Shown here one piece after another: positions 1 through 12,709 of a stretch of DNA of 64,000 nt. Where the stretch lies: NCBI GenBank assembly GCA_902702965.1, contig CACRXP010000566.1, forward strand, positions 354,773 to 418,772, read 5' to 3'. Each line of letters begins with the position of its first letter. Position 1 is the first letter of the stretch. A program made the translations under genes and the position numbers. Origin of the DNA: Spirometra erinaceieuropaei (lineage: Eukaryota; Platyhelminthes; Cestoda; Diphyllobothriidea; Diphyllobothriidae). Under the pieces are notes generated by a model. It did no database searches. It worked only from the letters and a program-made list of their open reading frames with translations, and was not told the DNA's origin.

Positions 1-238
1 TTGTGCGTGTTTTCCATGGAATATATTTCAATTTATAGGGGCATAAAAATCAATAAGAAAATTGCATACTATTTAAGTATTCGTTGCTTACCGTGTGCCG
101 TTTTTGCATGCGGCCGAAAAGAAGTTCGTTCAAAGTCGGCATTCTTCAGTAACTAATTTATTCCGGGATTATGCCTCATCGATTCGAAAACGCATTGAAA
201 TATTTTGGTTAACATCTTGAGTTAGCACGCTCACTGTA
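1..238. mobile_element. Foldback element, terminal part (cut by window start)
   Basis: Matches the right half of the complete foldback copies at 23.1, 27.0 and 46.8 kb: TTTTCCATGGAATATA, the GAAAAGAAGTTCGTTC block, and the outer end GAGTTAGCACGCTCACTGTA. The left part lies before the window. Moderately diverged. Confidence 0.65.
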
Positions 239-761
239 CGTCATAATGGGAATGGTATCATCATGTGCAGTTATGCAGGATGTCATTCGGGAACACTTTA
301 AAAAACTCGTGCGCTTCTCCCTCAACGCATGATGTCACATTGCGATGTTATATCGTCAAAAGACTAGGTTAACACATGAGAATATGGACACCAATCCTGC
401 TACAGGTGGCCTTATACTGAATTTCGAGAGGGTGACGGTTAGACTTATGAGGGGTTAATTTTAATGATTAGAGCCAGGTGGGCCGAGATCAAATTTAGAA
501 CACGCGAAAAGGTACCTCGTGGAATTCAGCGCACAGTCACCTCTCGAGGGCTTCTTATTTAAGTGTCAAAAGGCGATTGATCACGCTTCCTCCTTATTAC
601 CCCTTCAAAGCAAGCAACTGCTGACTGATTTGATCACAGGTGCCCCTAGCGATCTCTTGGGCGCAGAACAAGCAAATAGTAGGTCATGGTAGTCCTAGAC
701 GAGGGATGTGTAACTGACGAGGACAAACGAATCAAAAACCAGGCATTATAGTTTATTCAAG
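239..761. other. No gene recognised
   Basis: Unique-looking sequence; I see no coding signature or repeat in it. Confidence 0.5.
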
Positions 762-1458
762 TGAATAATTTCAGAAATTACTCAGTGCAGGACTTGGAGG
801 TAAATCTCCGGGACATGGCTTTTTAGGGTCAGAACCGAAAGTTAAATGAACATTCGAGTCGAAGATAATCAACTTCTGCGGAATAACCACGTAATGCCCA
901 ATTTACAAACAAGTAATACTACGAGTAGTGCGAAATTCATAGATACTTGCTAAAGGCCCAGACACGTGTTCATATACCAGAAACCGCATAGAGAACGCTG
1001 GCCGTCCCACTGAAGAGCCGAAGGTCTTGCAGCTGTGTTACGCAGCGGCAGAATATCGGCAAAACACGAGTCTGGGCTTTTGGCAAGTATCTACGTCGGG
1101 AGTACGGTATAATGCCCTTACCATATGGATTTACTACTACTCGTAGTACTACTTGTTTGTAGAATGGGCATTACGTGGTTATTCCGCAGTGGTTGATTAT
1201 CTTCGACTCGAATGTCCATTGAACTTTCGGTTCTGACCCTAAAAAGTCATGTCCCGGAGATTTAACTCCAAGTCCTGCACTGAGTAATTTCTGAAATTAT
1301 TCGCTCGATTATTCTCTGGAGTTCATATCACCAGAAACCGCTAGAGAACGCTGGGGGTTCCACTGAAGAGCCAAACCTCTCGCAGCTGTGTCACGTAGCG
1401 GCCGAATATCGGCAAAAAACGTGTCTGGGCTTTTAACACGTATCTATGTCGGGAGAAC
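762..1458. repeat. Nested inverted and direct repeat cluster
   Basis: An arm at 762-929 returns in inverse orientation at 1134-1302 with few differences (for example CCGGGACATGGCTTTTTAGG versus the complement of the later arm). Between the arms is a 150-bp unit (942-1091) with its own 29-bp terminal inverted repeats starting GATACTTGCTAAAGGCCCAG. The core of that unit (about 969-1101) is repeated directly at 1321-1458 beyond the second arm. No transposase is present; the layout suggests a non-autonomous DNA element inserted in, or mobilised with, a larger hairpin. Confidence 0.75.
942..1091. mobile_element. 150-bp MITE-like unit with 29-bp terminal inverted repeats
   Basis: The ends GATACTTGCTAAAGGCCCAG... 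and ...CTGGGCTTTTGGCAAGTATC are inverted copies with about three mismatches in 29. Non-coding. A related but end-diverged copy lies at 1321-1458. Confidence 0.6.
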
Positions 1459-1524
1459 GATATACTACTGTTACCATTACAGTTTATCCCATGGCAATCG
1501 GTAATGCTTCCCAGGCTTTGTACT

Positions 1525-1568
1525 CCTCCTCCTCCTCCTCCTCCTCCTCCTCCTCCTCCTCCTCCTCC
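1525..1568 (+). repeat. (TCC)n microsatellite
   Basis: About 14-15 uninterrupted TCC triplets. They create a poly-Ser open frame (1446-1649) that has no other protein character. Confidence 0.95.
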
Positions 1569-1569
1569 A

Positions 1570-3038
1570 TGTCTGCGCTATCAAGATCTCCAGCCTATAT
1601 ATACGCCCCTTTAACAAGTGCGCGGATTCAATGTCGTAGAGCTCAGTGAATGACACTCGTATGCAGCGCTTACTTTCCTTTTAGAGTTCGTCAAGTATTT
1701 GGACAACTCAAAGAGCAAATTCACATATTTTCATCTAAAGATTTTCTGAAGTGAGCCTTTGTGAAAGAAGTAACCCGTTCGCTCAGCACAGTTGACTCGT
1801 TTATCGGAGAACTGGTTAACATCTTGCACTGGTTGCAAAATTAGGTCATTTCAAGTAGTAATTCGTAGAAAGAGGTACAACCATGATAGCCGGCTTGCAA
1901 GAGATTATATTCTGGAGGTCGTCAGAGGCCAACGTGTCATTTGTGTCTCCTTCTGCATTGACGGCTCCGTTAAAACTTAGGTTTCCACAAATTTGACCCA
2001 GGGTTCATTTGGTTGGTTTAGGAACAAGAGTCTTACTTCTGAGCTGTGGAACCACTTGACAGCGTTAGCGATTAAGCACTTTGTAAGTCACGTGGAGGGC
2101 TTATCGGCGGTACGGAACCTAAAATACCGCGCTCTCCATACATGAACATTGAAGTCAGCTGCGTCCTTGAAAATCTCCTAATGTCCTCTTTTTTAGTGAT
2201 TTCAATAACCTGCCTTATCTAAAAAGTGTACATGATGACTGAGTGCTGATTGTTCTAAAGAAATTGAACCTTAACAGACTACTGTGCCAAAACAATTCCA
2301 TCATTATCTCACAAAAACCATGAGTTCCTGCCTAACGCGACTTATATGTAACTTGACAGATGGGCTTTAAAGCTCAGCGGCTCATTACGGTTAAAAAGGT
2401 TCGGATCTTTTCAGTGGATTATTCCGCTGCTCAGCGACTCCAAACCGTTTACTGAGAAACCTTTTACACTTCCTTACGTGATATCTTCCTAAACTTACAC
2501 AAAAGTTCTCATAAATTGTCCGCCACTTCGTTGAGAAGGCTAAACTATACGATTTTCAAGCTATATGCGAGAGCACACGCTAGATAGCTCATACTGAAAT
2601 TATTTTTCGGAGCATTGTGAATAAATGCTAGCGATTCTGGCCCCAGTAGAAGAGGATCACAGACATGCTCTTTCGAGAAAAGACAATAAAGTCATTGAGA
2701 AGAAAAACGCTGCTTGCGGCAGCTGTTTTTTCCCCTCAAAAAAAACGATCCGCCTAATCTCATTATGGTCCGCTGTAATCTATTGTAAGAGCCTTTTGAA
2801 CGGCCACTTTGTTTTTGAGATACTGCTCTGAGCAGGATGAACGTCAAAGTCGGAAGTGCAGGAATTTAACCTTAAGTTGTAGGCAAAAATCCAGAGGCTG
2901 CGTTGGCCAAGCGTGCTGAAGTGTTCGAATGCAATAGCACTGCACTGGCAGGACTTGCGTCTTGCGAAAGGTGTCTCGACCGAGACTGACATGTAGATTC
3001 CTTGCGCAAACCACTCCGAATATACACGAGAAAATTGG
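1570..3038. other. No gene recognised
   Basis: Short open frames on both strands but no family resemblance, splice-supported exon or repeat that I recognise. The last 200 bases may be decayed PLE sequence upstream of the fragment at 3039. Confidence 0.4.
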
Positions 3039-3500
3039 CGAACGCTTCCCTACATTAAAAATGTGTCTGAACTCGTTGAAAGACACCTGAGGAAGCACCA
3101 AATACAAGTGGCTCACAAACCGACTACCACACTACGCAATCAGCTTGTACACCCTAAGGATAGGACTGGCTATTTGGATAAGAAAGAGGTAGTCTATAAG
3201 ATTCCATGTGGCACTTGTAATGCAGTGTATTGTGGTCAAACCGGAAAATCCGCCTCTACACGCCTACATAAACACCAATTGGCAGTGAAGAGGCGGAACC
3301 ACTTATCCCAAGTCGCCATGCATACTCTTGAAACTGGGCACAAATTCGCTTGGGATAAAACACGCATTGTCGGTTCCTGCCCATATAAGAAAGGCCGATA
3401 ATTCCTAGAGACCATTCACTCTGATGATTCATGCACCAATCGACGCATCGACCTTGATACCATGTACAAAAGTCTCAAAGAAAAATGGAAAAGGTAATAG
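3039..3500 (+). mobile_element. Penelope-like element fragment P1: connector and GIY-YIG endonuclease domain
   Basis: The frame holding 3063-3401 reads RTLPYIKNVSELVERHLRKH, then VAHKPTTTLRNQLVHPKDR, then VVYKIPCGTCNAVYCGQTGK, LHKHQLAVKRRNHLSQVAMH and TGHKFAWDKTRIV. This is the usual PLE order of RT-to-endonuclease connector, Cys-x-x-Cys knuckle, GIY-YIG core (here VYK...VYCGQTGK) and the His-x-x-x-GH-x-F motif. A TAA at 3399 interrupts it, but the expected tail (FLETIHS, then NRRIDLDTMY) continues in frame to about 3490. No RT domain is found upstream, so this is a 5'-truncated copy. A decayed relative lies at 62860-63040. Confidence 0.88.
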
Positions 3501-6500
3501 TCAATCAAGACGTGACATCAGCCCAAAGCATTAACCCATCCTCAGTCATGACAGAGCAATATCGATTTTTTCGGCATTGTTTAAATTTTGAGTGTTTCTT
3601 CACACTTACTACACGTCTGAAGACGAGCTGGGGAACCAGACTCGAAAAGTTACGAAATAAAGTTTTTTCATTTTCCCAAAGGACTCATTCTTCTTCGAAT
3701 TATGTTTCTTGGGATACCCATCTTCCAGTACATACGAGAAATGTGTATCAGAGGAACAGCGTGGTTCGCGTTTCCGAGGGTTCGGGCGGTTCTCCATTAT
3801 TAAAGCGTTTTGTACAAAAATCGACCATAATTTTGAGCAAACGCCTCTGGGCTGATTGTTTTTTCCTCTTTCGTTGCTCTGACCCTCTGGTCGTTGTTTG
3901 TAAATCATGGCGGCTTTCTGCGTTGGGGGTCGTTACTCCGATGAGGAACGGTTACACCTGTGCTCCCTTTTCAAGTGATGAGCCCAATGGACTATATATT
4001 TGTTTGGTATTTTTATGCTTCCTGTGATTGTCTTGTCCTGACCATGGCGTATGTAGTGACGTAGGACTTTATAAACCGCAGGAAGGTCTAAATGTCTGTT
4101 GATGGAGTCAGCATCTGAGTAGAAAGCCGCTTGCGTAAAATTCTTGTAGATTTTTGCCCGACACGTTTTGACAAAGGAAAGCCAGCCAGATCCGCCAAGA
4201 TGTTAGCCAGCTACTTATGTAGTCCGGTAAACCCTACCCATTTCTCAACCCATTGATCCGAATCTATTACGTTTACTAATCTTATCTGCATTTACCGTCC
4301 AGCACTCTATAAGTTTGTAACTTAACTTTCTTAAAACGGCAAAACAGATGACCTTGTCTAATAACAGACACAAGACGACAGAGTAGCACCGGCTCTTCTT
4401 TTGTGACCCCTTTGGAATCTAACGCTAGTAACTGCATTCCGCTGGAGTGCCACATTTCGTCCTTTCCATGTAGAGTGGAGTGATTTTGTTAAAGAAATGA
4501 CTAAAAAAGCCCTGGGATACAGACCCAATTTTCTTGGGATATTTGTCCTTAAAACAAATGATATTAGCGAGAATAACATTCTGAACGCCCATTCTTATGA
4601 CATATCGTCTAAGATTCGCTTTTTAACTAATACTGATATTTCTAGATGTACGTAAAGGTGGATTAGATTCACTTCCATCGTCGTAGGCGCAAGGCCTGTG
4701 CAAGAGGCATTATGTATTTCGTAATTTGTGGACGAATGACGGTTTGTGTGGAATCAGAGTAAAATGAAAGCACATGTGTAGCACAACCTCAAGAGAACAA
4801 TGATATCGCGGCCTTCAAATGTTCAGAAAAATCTCGTCGGTATTCCATGATATAGAGGCGTATATCTTCTTAAATCTGTAGATCTTTTTGTGCATTTAGT
4901 CAGTGGACTGAGAAGGTGGGATGTTTACTCTTGCTTGCTATCGTTTGATACAATATTGGGCGTCCCTTTATGAAAGTATGAACACAGTTCACAGCAAGCA
5001 TTGCCGAAACTGAAAAACGGGTATTAATCAAAACTAAGGGAGGGGTTCGAAAAATACCTAAACTTATCTACCATTAAGGACATGTTCACAGTTGAATTTC
5101 ACAGAAAAGTCGATGGTCAACATAAACACCATGATATTCTTCGATGCCGTATACGATGATGGATCCAAATATGAATCGGGAACAGCAGCCCTCACCGATC
5201 GCGTTCTTACCGTTCCGATAATGCTATTTTTGACAACATATAAAGTAGCTAGCCATATGGGATAGCTTTTTTGTTTTATTCGCTTTTTAATGGTTAGTAC
5301 CTTAGGGGAAGTTGTGGCAGATTTAGATAGCTAACGCCAACGTGAAAATAGCTGTGGCAATTGCACAAAATCAAGTCGCGATTTCCCCCAAAAATCACTT
5401 TCTCTGTAGTGCTACAATTTTAAGCAATTTAGATTACTTCCTTTTGGCTCGTTAACTTTCATATAATTGTAATGCAAAATCCAAGGCATTTTCCAAGGCG
5501 CATCTGCAACTTACCAGTGGCCAGATTCCTCATTTTAATCATTTTACAGGTGAAATTTAATCGTCCAATTATCTGAATGGTTGAACAGTCGGTGGTTGCA
5601 GTTGAGAAGTGCTCACTGACAAGTACAAACATATTCCGACACCCTACAGCAGCGGCAATGCTCCCTAGAGGATATAAAGCCGAAACAGTTTTTTGTGACT
5701 CAGGCGGCATGCGTTTATGCACCTGGGAGTCAGAAGACACACCATCGAACATCTCATGTGTTGATAACAATCTACACCATGATAAGTGCATTGGATAGCT
5801 AACGTAAGCAGGCAGGGGAAGAGGGACAAGGGTAGGAGTTGGAGTTAGCGTCGCCTCTGGTCCCCCCACAACGCGGGATGCGTGGCTGCTGCGTTGGGGG
5901 GCCAGACAGCACTCCTTCGGTAGGCAAGGCTGAGTTCGCGCGAGCCCAAAACTACCGCCGTACATGCGTGCGATGGCACTACTTAGACGTAGGTCTCCAC
6001 TTCGCGACAGCCGCTGCGTCCAATCCTATTATCTGTTGATTGGCAGGCCTAAACAGCCAGCTTGGAGAAGAAAGAGCCGGTGAGACAGACAGTTGGGAAT
6101 CCGTCTTCAGGCATCAATGCCGCACTCCTCATCCGGTCTGTTCCACTCAAACACACTATGAGTCGTGCTGTGATAGGTTGCAAACTGTCATAATAAGTTA
6201 GCCTCCCCCCCCCCCAGGACCGGGAGTCATACTAAAATGATATATTCTCAGGAGGCTTTTTATGACACTCAAAGGCGCATGGTGCATTTGGTGCAGGGAG
6301 GGGTTGGGTGAGTGGTCAGCGTAGACGGACTGTTTAGATTTCCCGGCTGTTGCGTCTTCAACAATCTCCGGTCACTAGAATGAGTGAGGGAAGAAGGATA
6401 GCGTGGTAGGTGCAGCGAAAGTCTGTCCCAGTGTAAAGTAATTCGCCCGCAAATCGCCCATACTACAGCCGCTCTGTGGGGTGCACGATGGATGCGATCG

Positions 6501-8292
6501 ATTGCGACGGTCGATCTGCAGTTTGCTTTACACGCGGCGACGGAGCATAGGGCGCCCAAACCCTTTACATTAGCGACCGTGCTAGAAAGAGCCTAAAAAC
6601 AAAATGTAGGATGATGCCGCGCGAGATTTACCGCAGAGCTCTTTGTCTGATGGACTGATGTTACACTAGGATCCTATAAGACATTATAATTCTTCCATGT
6701 ACCGTAAAAAAAAACTTAGACATCCGTTTTAAGAAAAATATTCATAAAAAACAAGACTGCTAACTCTTTTTTAACTACTTCTTGAGCTCATCTACTGATT
6801 TGTAACACTCCAAAACCTACAAAAATTCCCTTATTGCAATCGAAGAGTCAGTTAACGAACATATGTTTTCGGCAACTCATTATCAAGCCGATACATTTAC
6901 ATGGGTAATGATCATTCTAATTCTACACAGGATATGCGTCTCAGGGGCAGCGTTAATCTGACTCCATGTTCCCATGCCGCCCGCATGACGGAGTCAGCGT
7001 GTTGAGGATGGTGGAGTTGAGGTGGGAGGGGTGGGGAAGGAGAGGCGTTCCGGTTAGATTGTAAGTGCTGTGAGTGCGTGCGACTGCTTTCAGGGCGTCG
7101 GGTCGGCGTGCGATCACCGTCTGGAGTCGGCCAGGGCAGATAGACTGTTTGTGTCAGCGTCTTCTGACAGCAGAGTGCTGAATTCGCTAGTCGAATGGCC
7201 ACTGCTTCGGCTGTGGCTAACACCCGTTTGCGCAGGCCTTTAGAGTAGTGTGGCGGTGCCAAGTAGATAATTTTAAAGGCTTCTTTAGCGTCAGCTTGGT
7301 GGTTCGTATCGATTAGATGCGCGAGAATTAAATTAATGTAGGCTTTCTAAGTCGTTTTCATCTAGGACATTTTTGAAATGATCACTCTATTCTCAGCTTG
7401 CTTATTAATGTTCATTTAAAACATACAGAATTATTCTATGAACATTTCAGTTAACCCTACTCACACGTGAGCAAGTCAACGGTCCCGTAGTCTTCGAGCA
7501 CATGACAACAAGTCTTCCGTACAGAAAGTCCAACTGACAGCCATTAGCGCTGCCGAGTTAATTAAAATTTGATCAAATAAGTTGCTGTAAAAGCCGTCGA
7601 GATGGCCGTTAATTAAGTGAGTCTGATAGTCATCTGGCAGATTTTGGATGGATTGCGTTGAAACTCCGAACTGGGTTGTTAGCTTTATGTGACAGAATCG
7701 CAGGCGCTAAACTTTGCAGTAGGTATGATGAGCAACTTTTATCGATGGTACGAATATCACCGAGGCCGCCAGATCTCTCACAATTGGGTCGGTCGTCCTA
7801 TTTTAATTTTCTAAAATGACATATTGAATATTAAAGTATGTCAAAGGCACTAGGAACTTCTCCATAAAGTCAGTTTGAGTTGGGGCATTTTATTTTCAGA
7901 AAATAAATTAAACGCGGTTAGTTAAAGAAGGCAAATTTCCGTAAAATGATCGTCTTGCGGGAGTGAATATTTTCTTGAGAAACTACTGCATGCAATTATG
8001 CAGGCGTCGATGGGAACTTGGATTCTAGTTTCTGTTTTTAAATCCCACACAAGTTGCCGTTCATAGCTAAGGATACGATTAAAACGTTCAGTCAATGTTC
8101 CACGTTGCAGACATATGTGACTTTAACCAAGTAAAACATAAAATCACTAATATGGTCTATGTACGACCATTGTAATTAAGCAATTGTTCCCGAAAAGGGA
8201 ATGCGGAGACTTCTTTAGACCGCCAAATATGCAGTACAGCGTTCAACAGTTTCATCCGTTGAATGTGTATTCTAAAAAGAAACGGGTCAAAT
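3501..8292. other. No gene recognised
   Basis: Mostly AT-rich. Contains a 180-residue open frame (3485-4027) with no recognisable domain, a GC-rich hairpin (5857-5905), a poly-C tract (about 6206-6217) and two minus-strand Pro/Thr/Arg-rich frames (6269-6559 and 6912-7262) of similar composition that could be old transposon coding sequence. None is strong enough to call as a gene. Confidence 0.4.
5857..5905. repeat. GC-rich hairpin
   Basis: CTGGTCCCCCCACAACGC is followed 16 bases later by its near-complement GCGTTGGGGGGCCAG. Function unknown. Confidence 0.6.
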
Positions 8293-8584
8293 AAGGTTAT
8301 ATAGCCGCATCTGATGTTAACAAATCGCAGCAACCTGTTTTACGGGACCGGTGGCAATAGGGGTTTCTGTGAGTGGGGCCGACGAACGCACAGGCGACGA
8401 GGTCAAGTAGTTGTATGCAAAATAAAAGCTATTGGAATGCGCGATTGCACTCTGGTTGGTTGAGAAATAGTTGCCCTAACCCCTGAATCTAACCCTCAGC
8501 CATAGTCCCTAACCCTGACCCCTAACCGTAACCGTAACCCCCAGTAGTACTGTGTCCATCAGGTTCGACTACATAACCACGTCT
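8293..8584 (-). mobile_element. MITE with telomere-like internal repeats, copy M1
   Basis: Same element as at 22164 and 61111 in reverse orientation. The ends resemble GGTTATATAGCCGCATCTGA and its inverse TCAGGTTCGACTACATAACC. The middle (8478-8542) is an imperfect array of CCCTAA/CCCTGA/CCGTAA units, then GAGAAATAGTTGCCC is shared with the other copies. No coding capacity. Confidence 0.7.
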
Positions 8585-10232
8585 TACGAAAAAGCTAAAT
8601 AATGCAAAATTAAACACTGCCAGCCTTGTAAAACGACTTCCGGGTGGTTTTGACCATGACAGTTGAAGATACCAGACAGCAGATCGGTTGCCGGCAAGAG
8701 TTCCTGTCTAAAGGTCTCTCATTTAGGTGGTTCATAAGAGATAATTGCCTTGAACAGGGCGAAGACGAATGTTCCAAATCCCAGTAAACCCAGGGACTAA
8801 GAAAGTCCATGTTTTGCCGATAAATGTGAATGTGGACTATGTGGGACAAACTTAATTCCTAAGTGTAGTTCCGAGTAGACAAGTGGCGCGCCAGTTCGCA
8901 TTCCTAAACCATGTACGCACATACGCGTAGTTTTCAAAATTTACAGCTCCAATGCTTTCAACCTAGATGGACGTCCTTATCTGATAGTTTAAGCAAGCCT
9001 CAACGGGACGAGCATAGTTTTAATGCTCTTTCCAGTGTTCCACTCACTCCTTCCTGTATCCGAGGAATCATCAATGGAAAGGAAATGTTCCCTGTCTACA
9101 CTAAATATACTATTAGGACTAGCTAAAGTATCTGAAGTAAACGTCAGGAAATCAGACTTTACGGGAATGCATTGGTTAAAAACGGTCCCTGTTTAAATGG
9201 ACAAAATACTTCAGATGAATAAACTACAAACCATCGTAAAATTGGCTGAATCTGATTGCTGACCATAACGTGTTAACGTATATATAAGTAGAATTTGTTT
9301 GTCATATATACTAGCCAGAAACCGATCAATTTTCTAATTGTTTTGCCTTCTAAACGCGTCGATACAAGTGGTTGCTTAAATGTAAAGCTATTATTTTCAG
9401 CATTGCCATTTGTCGCAAATATTAGTATTTTATGTGTTATTTTGGTTTTATTCATTTTTAAATCTAAATCTTATTTTACCCACAAAAGCGGGGATGCTGT
9501 AGTCGCCATTAAGAAGGCACTGTTTGACAGAATGTCCTCGTATATAATTCTCTTTATTGATGAAGGAAGTTGCGGATATTATGAATAATAGCTTATCTCT
9601 GAAGATCTTAGAGAGTGAACTGATCCATGGTGTTAATCAATTAAAAAGCACGAGTTAGGTTCATACGCTTGAAACTTAAGTGGTCGTCTTGCCTTTTCAA
9701 ACTGCTGCTTGTCCTGTCTTTGTGATTTCTGTTAAAACATGCGCCGTATTCTTATCGCTTTTAAATCATAAACACTTCCTCCGAATTGTTTTTGATAAAA
9801 GTTAACGCGTTTTTAATATCAGCATCTGGATAAAGAATACCATAAACTACTGATTAACCTGGGCACCGGCGCCATGGTACTTATTTCACCGGACATTTAT
9901 GTCATTCACTGAGGGATATTTGCCAGTTTTTCACTTTCCACAGAATCATAAGATAGATAATTTGGATACTGTAGGTAATAAGATCAAACAAGATAGATAC
10001 AGTTGTATTTCCTGTAAAGGAAGCACACTTTAACCTACTTACTGACCTTGATTTTATGAGAATTGGCTTTTTTTTGAAGTTTGTGTCTTACGAAAGTATG
10101 TATTCCGAGTTGATGCTAACTGTGAGACCTTTAATGACTTGCGCAGTCGCTTATCTGTCGATTTGTAAACGCCGTTCTGGAAATATACATCATTTGGATC
10201 TCCTTTAATATTAATGTTCTTCACAAGCCAAA
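8585..10232. other. No gene recognised
   Basis: AT-rich sequence with short open frames (for example 9295-9588 and 8610-8849) lacking any family signature. It may contain very old repeat DNA. Confidence 0.4.
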
Positions 10233-10757
10233 TACAGTAGGTGGGCTAGCTTATGAAATGTCAACCGGAATTCCGAAATGCGTTTCCATTTCGAAAAGAT
10301 TAATTAAGTAGGATTGCAAGACTGATCATCGTTAAGCATGATTCTATAATAATTCAGTTACCTCAAAATTCCCGCTTTCGAAAGGACTCCTTTTCGGCTG
10401 CATGCAAAAACTGTACTCTGCAAAAACTGTACTCTGCAAAAAATGACTACATAAGTAGCATGCTTTTTTCTCATCGAGTTTCGATGACCTTAAAACTCAA
10501 TTACATTTCATGGAAAGCATGCACAAAATACTCATTCTCTTGTTCACTTGGTAGAAAATGACGTCTTTTTTCAATTTTACACTCGAAGGAGGGGTATACT
10601 TTGGTCTTAAAAGTTTTCTGATTGTGAGAATTTTTGACACCGTGAAATGATTGTTCATAATACATAGCGTCTGTGTACTTACCAATGTGGCTTGTAAAGT
10701 TAACAGTATGGCTCAAATCCACTTCCAAATTCAAAGAGCCCTATATGGGCTACTCCC
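10233..10757. mobile_element. Foldback element, left half plus centre (truncated)
   Basis: Begins with the conserved outer end TACAGTAGGTGGGCTAGCTT and follows the arm sequence to ATTTTACACTCGAAGGAGGG. It then runs into the centre (GTGGCTTGTAAAGTTAACAG) and stops, so the second arm is missing. An internal 17-bp unit CTGCAAAAACTGTACT is tandemly doubled near 10410-10440, not seen in other copies. Confidence 0.75.
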
Positions 10758-12709
10758 AGGGGGATATCAGTTTGTATGTCAGACTCTCAAGCCTGTACAT
10801 AACACAAATTACTAACTTAATTCTAGACCTAATCATAACAGTTAGGTCACTCTTCCCTGAAATTACCGCAAGGCTTCCCATCCCCTTTTTCTACCAATTA
10901 CAGTTAGAAAAGGCGAAGAACATTATTTTCGGTTGCGATCCGGTAGGCATTTAATGTTTTAAAGGAAATTATTGTCTGCGCATACTATCGGAGACCGAGA
11001 AGTAGCTTTTAAAATAACGAAAACGGAATATTGCATAAATAGTCGCATGCTTTTGAGTTTAACGTGCGCAGACGATAGGAACTTAAGCACTAGTTACCGG
11101 ATGAATATGCTGCCCGATAATCAATCTTACCATCTCGATAAAACCGCATTTCCTTTTAAAAGCGCATTTTTGTTTTATAAAACATACGGACTACCTCACG
11201 TCCAATTTCTTCGTCATTATGTATGTATGTATCAGCAAATTTTTATTATCAGTATAGATATATTCATCAAACTGCTCCAAAGAACAAGCACACAAGTTAG
11301 TTTAAAAAATTATCAGATCAGTAAAGGACCTAATTCTTGTTTAAAAAGAGGCGTATCAAACAACACTTTAGAATCATAGGGTTTCAGCTTTGTCAGAGAA
11401 ATTACCAAATGACGTATGAAGAGTACCCATTTTTTTCTACGCTCTCTTTCTTAAGTATGGGTGGTGCGATTTTTACTAGGTATGGTCTTTACTTTTAATG
11501 GCTTCGACGATTCTATAGACTTCAAAATAGGTGTTAATTCCGACACACCTTTCTCCAGCCCCTTTTTCAGCGACAAAAGCGAATGTCATTCCCTCTATTA
11601 AAGTTTTAAAAAATGTCAGATGTTTTAGAACCAAACAGGTTTTTTGAATCTAAACAACCTTAAGTCGGATGCGACACAGTTGGTCCGTCCAGCCTTATAT
11701 AAGAACGCAGGTTAACTGATGCCACCTAAACTGGCAGATTTAGAAACATAATTTTGACGCCAAACTATGTAGATATCATATCACACTTTGCAGGGCTCTA
11801 GCGTAACTCTTCATATGTTTGGAAAGACTGTCACCCTTGTGAACCGCATCCAATTATGCGTCAACTGCGTTCCCCTATATACGACAGAATTTATTTCACT
11901 TCTGCATTTTGGCCTGTTTGCTTCAGCCGACCAAAGCCATTTTAAAAGTCAAAGACTTGATATTTTCAGAGAAAACATCACGAAACTATGGTAGGTGCCA
12001 CAGATGAAACGAGTGGACTAAGGGGCGCCAGGGATAGGGAACATTCATTAAATATTCAACAGCTGAAATTCAATTTATGCGACTGCCGGGAACGTTATTC
12101 TAGTGGTCACTGGAATTTAGATTCCATCTTTTTAAAAAAGGCCTTAGAAGTTTGCCGGACTTGCGTTCATGTTTTTGTATTTGGTTTTTACCGCAGGCAG
12201 AAAGTCCCGTTTGGTTTTATATCAATATCTAGAAGATTAAAAAATGCATATCACTGCCAAGGTTTCTAGTTACAATGCAGCCCTTTCAGCGGAAACGATG
12301 CATTTAAACAAAATACTAGTTCAGTAATTAGCGGCATATAACGTGCGGGCATTTGGCTGGGTTTTCTTTAAAACACCGTCTATGAAGGTTGTTAAATATC
12401 ACCAATTACTTTTTACATCCTTTGATGAATTTTGTCACTGGTGTTTCTGCCGTCTACTTCTTACAAACGCGTTTAAGTCGAACATATATTCTACAATTTG
12501 GGTCATATTTACAAAAGACAGTGGAAGAACGATAGGAGATGAATTCGTCGGAATATAGATAGCTGTATACACGCAGATCCTAGGTGAGCATGCCTCTTGC
12601 ATTCTTAGAGCCTAAGGGAAATCTAAAAACACAAATAGTCTTTTAATTGTCAACATTTGTCAGACGTTTTCGGACCAAAACGCTTTTCAATTGCAAATGA
12701 CTTGATCAC
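10758..12709. other. No gene recognised
   Basis: AT-rich. Open frames of 93-135 residues (for example 10972-11379 and 11988-12269) show no domain and no splice context; treated as chance. Confidence 0.4.

Noticed and set aside
1446..1649. Poly-Ser protein
   Set aside because: Produced by the TCC microsatellite; nothing else in the frame looks coding.
3965..4005. Possible hammerhead near AAGTGATGAGCCCAATGGAC
   Set aside because: The second core block (GAAAC) is absent at the required place, so the likeness is to the first block only.
3485..4027. 180-residue plus-strand open frame after PLE P1
   Set aside because: Ser/Leu/Phe-rich, no recognisable domain, no splice context; the opposite strand is also open, so it looks like chance in a PLE 3' region.
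8478..8542. True chromosome end (telomere)
   Set aside because: The repeats are degenerate, short, internal, and belong to a dispersed MITE with copies at 22 and 61 kb.
10972..11379. 135-residue open frame
   Set aside because: AT-rich codons, no domain, no repeat or exon support.
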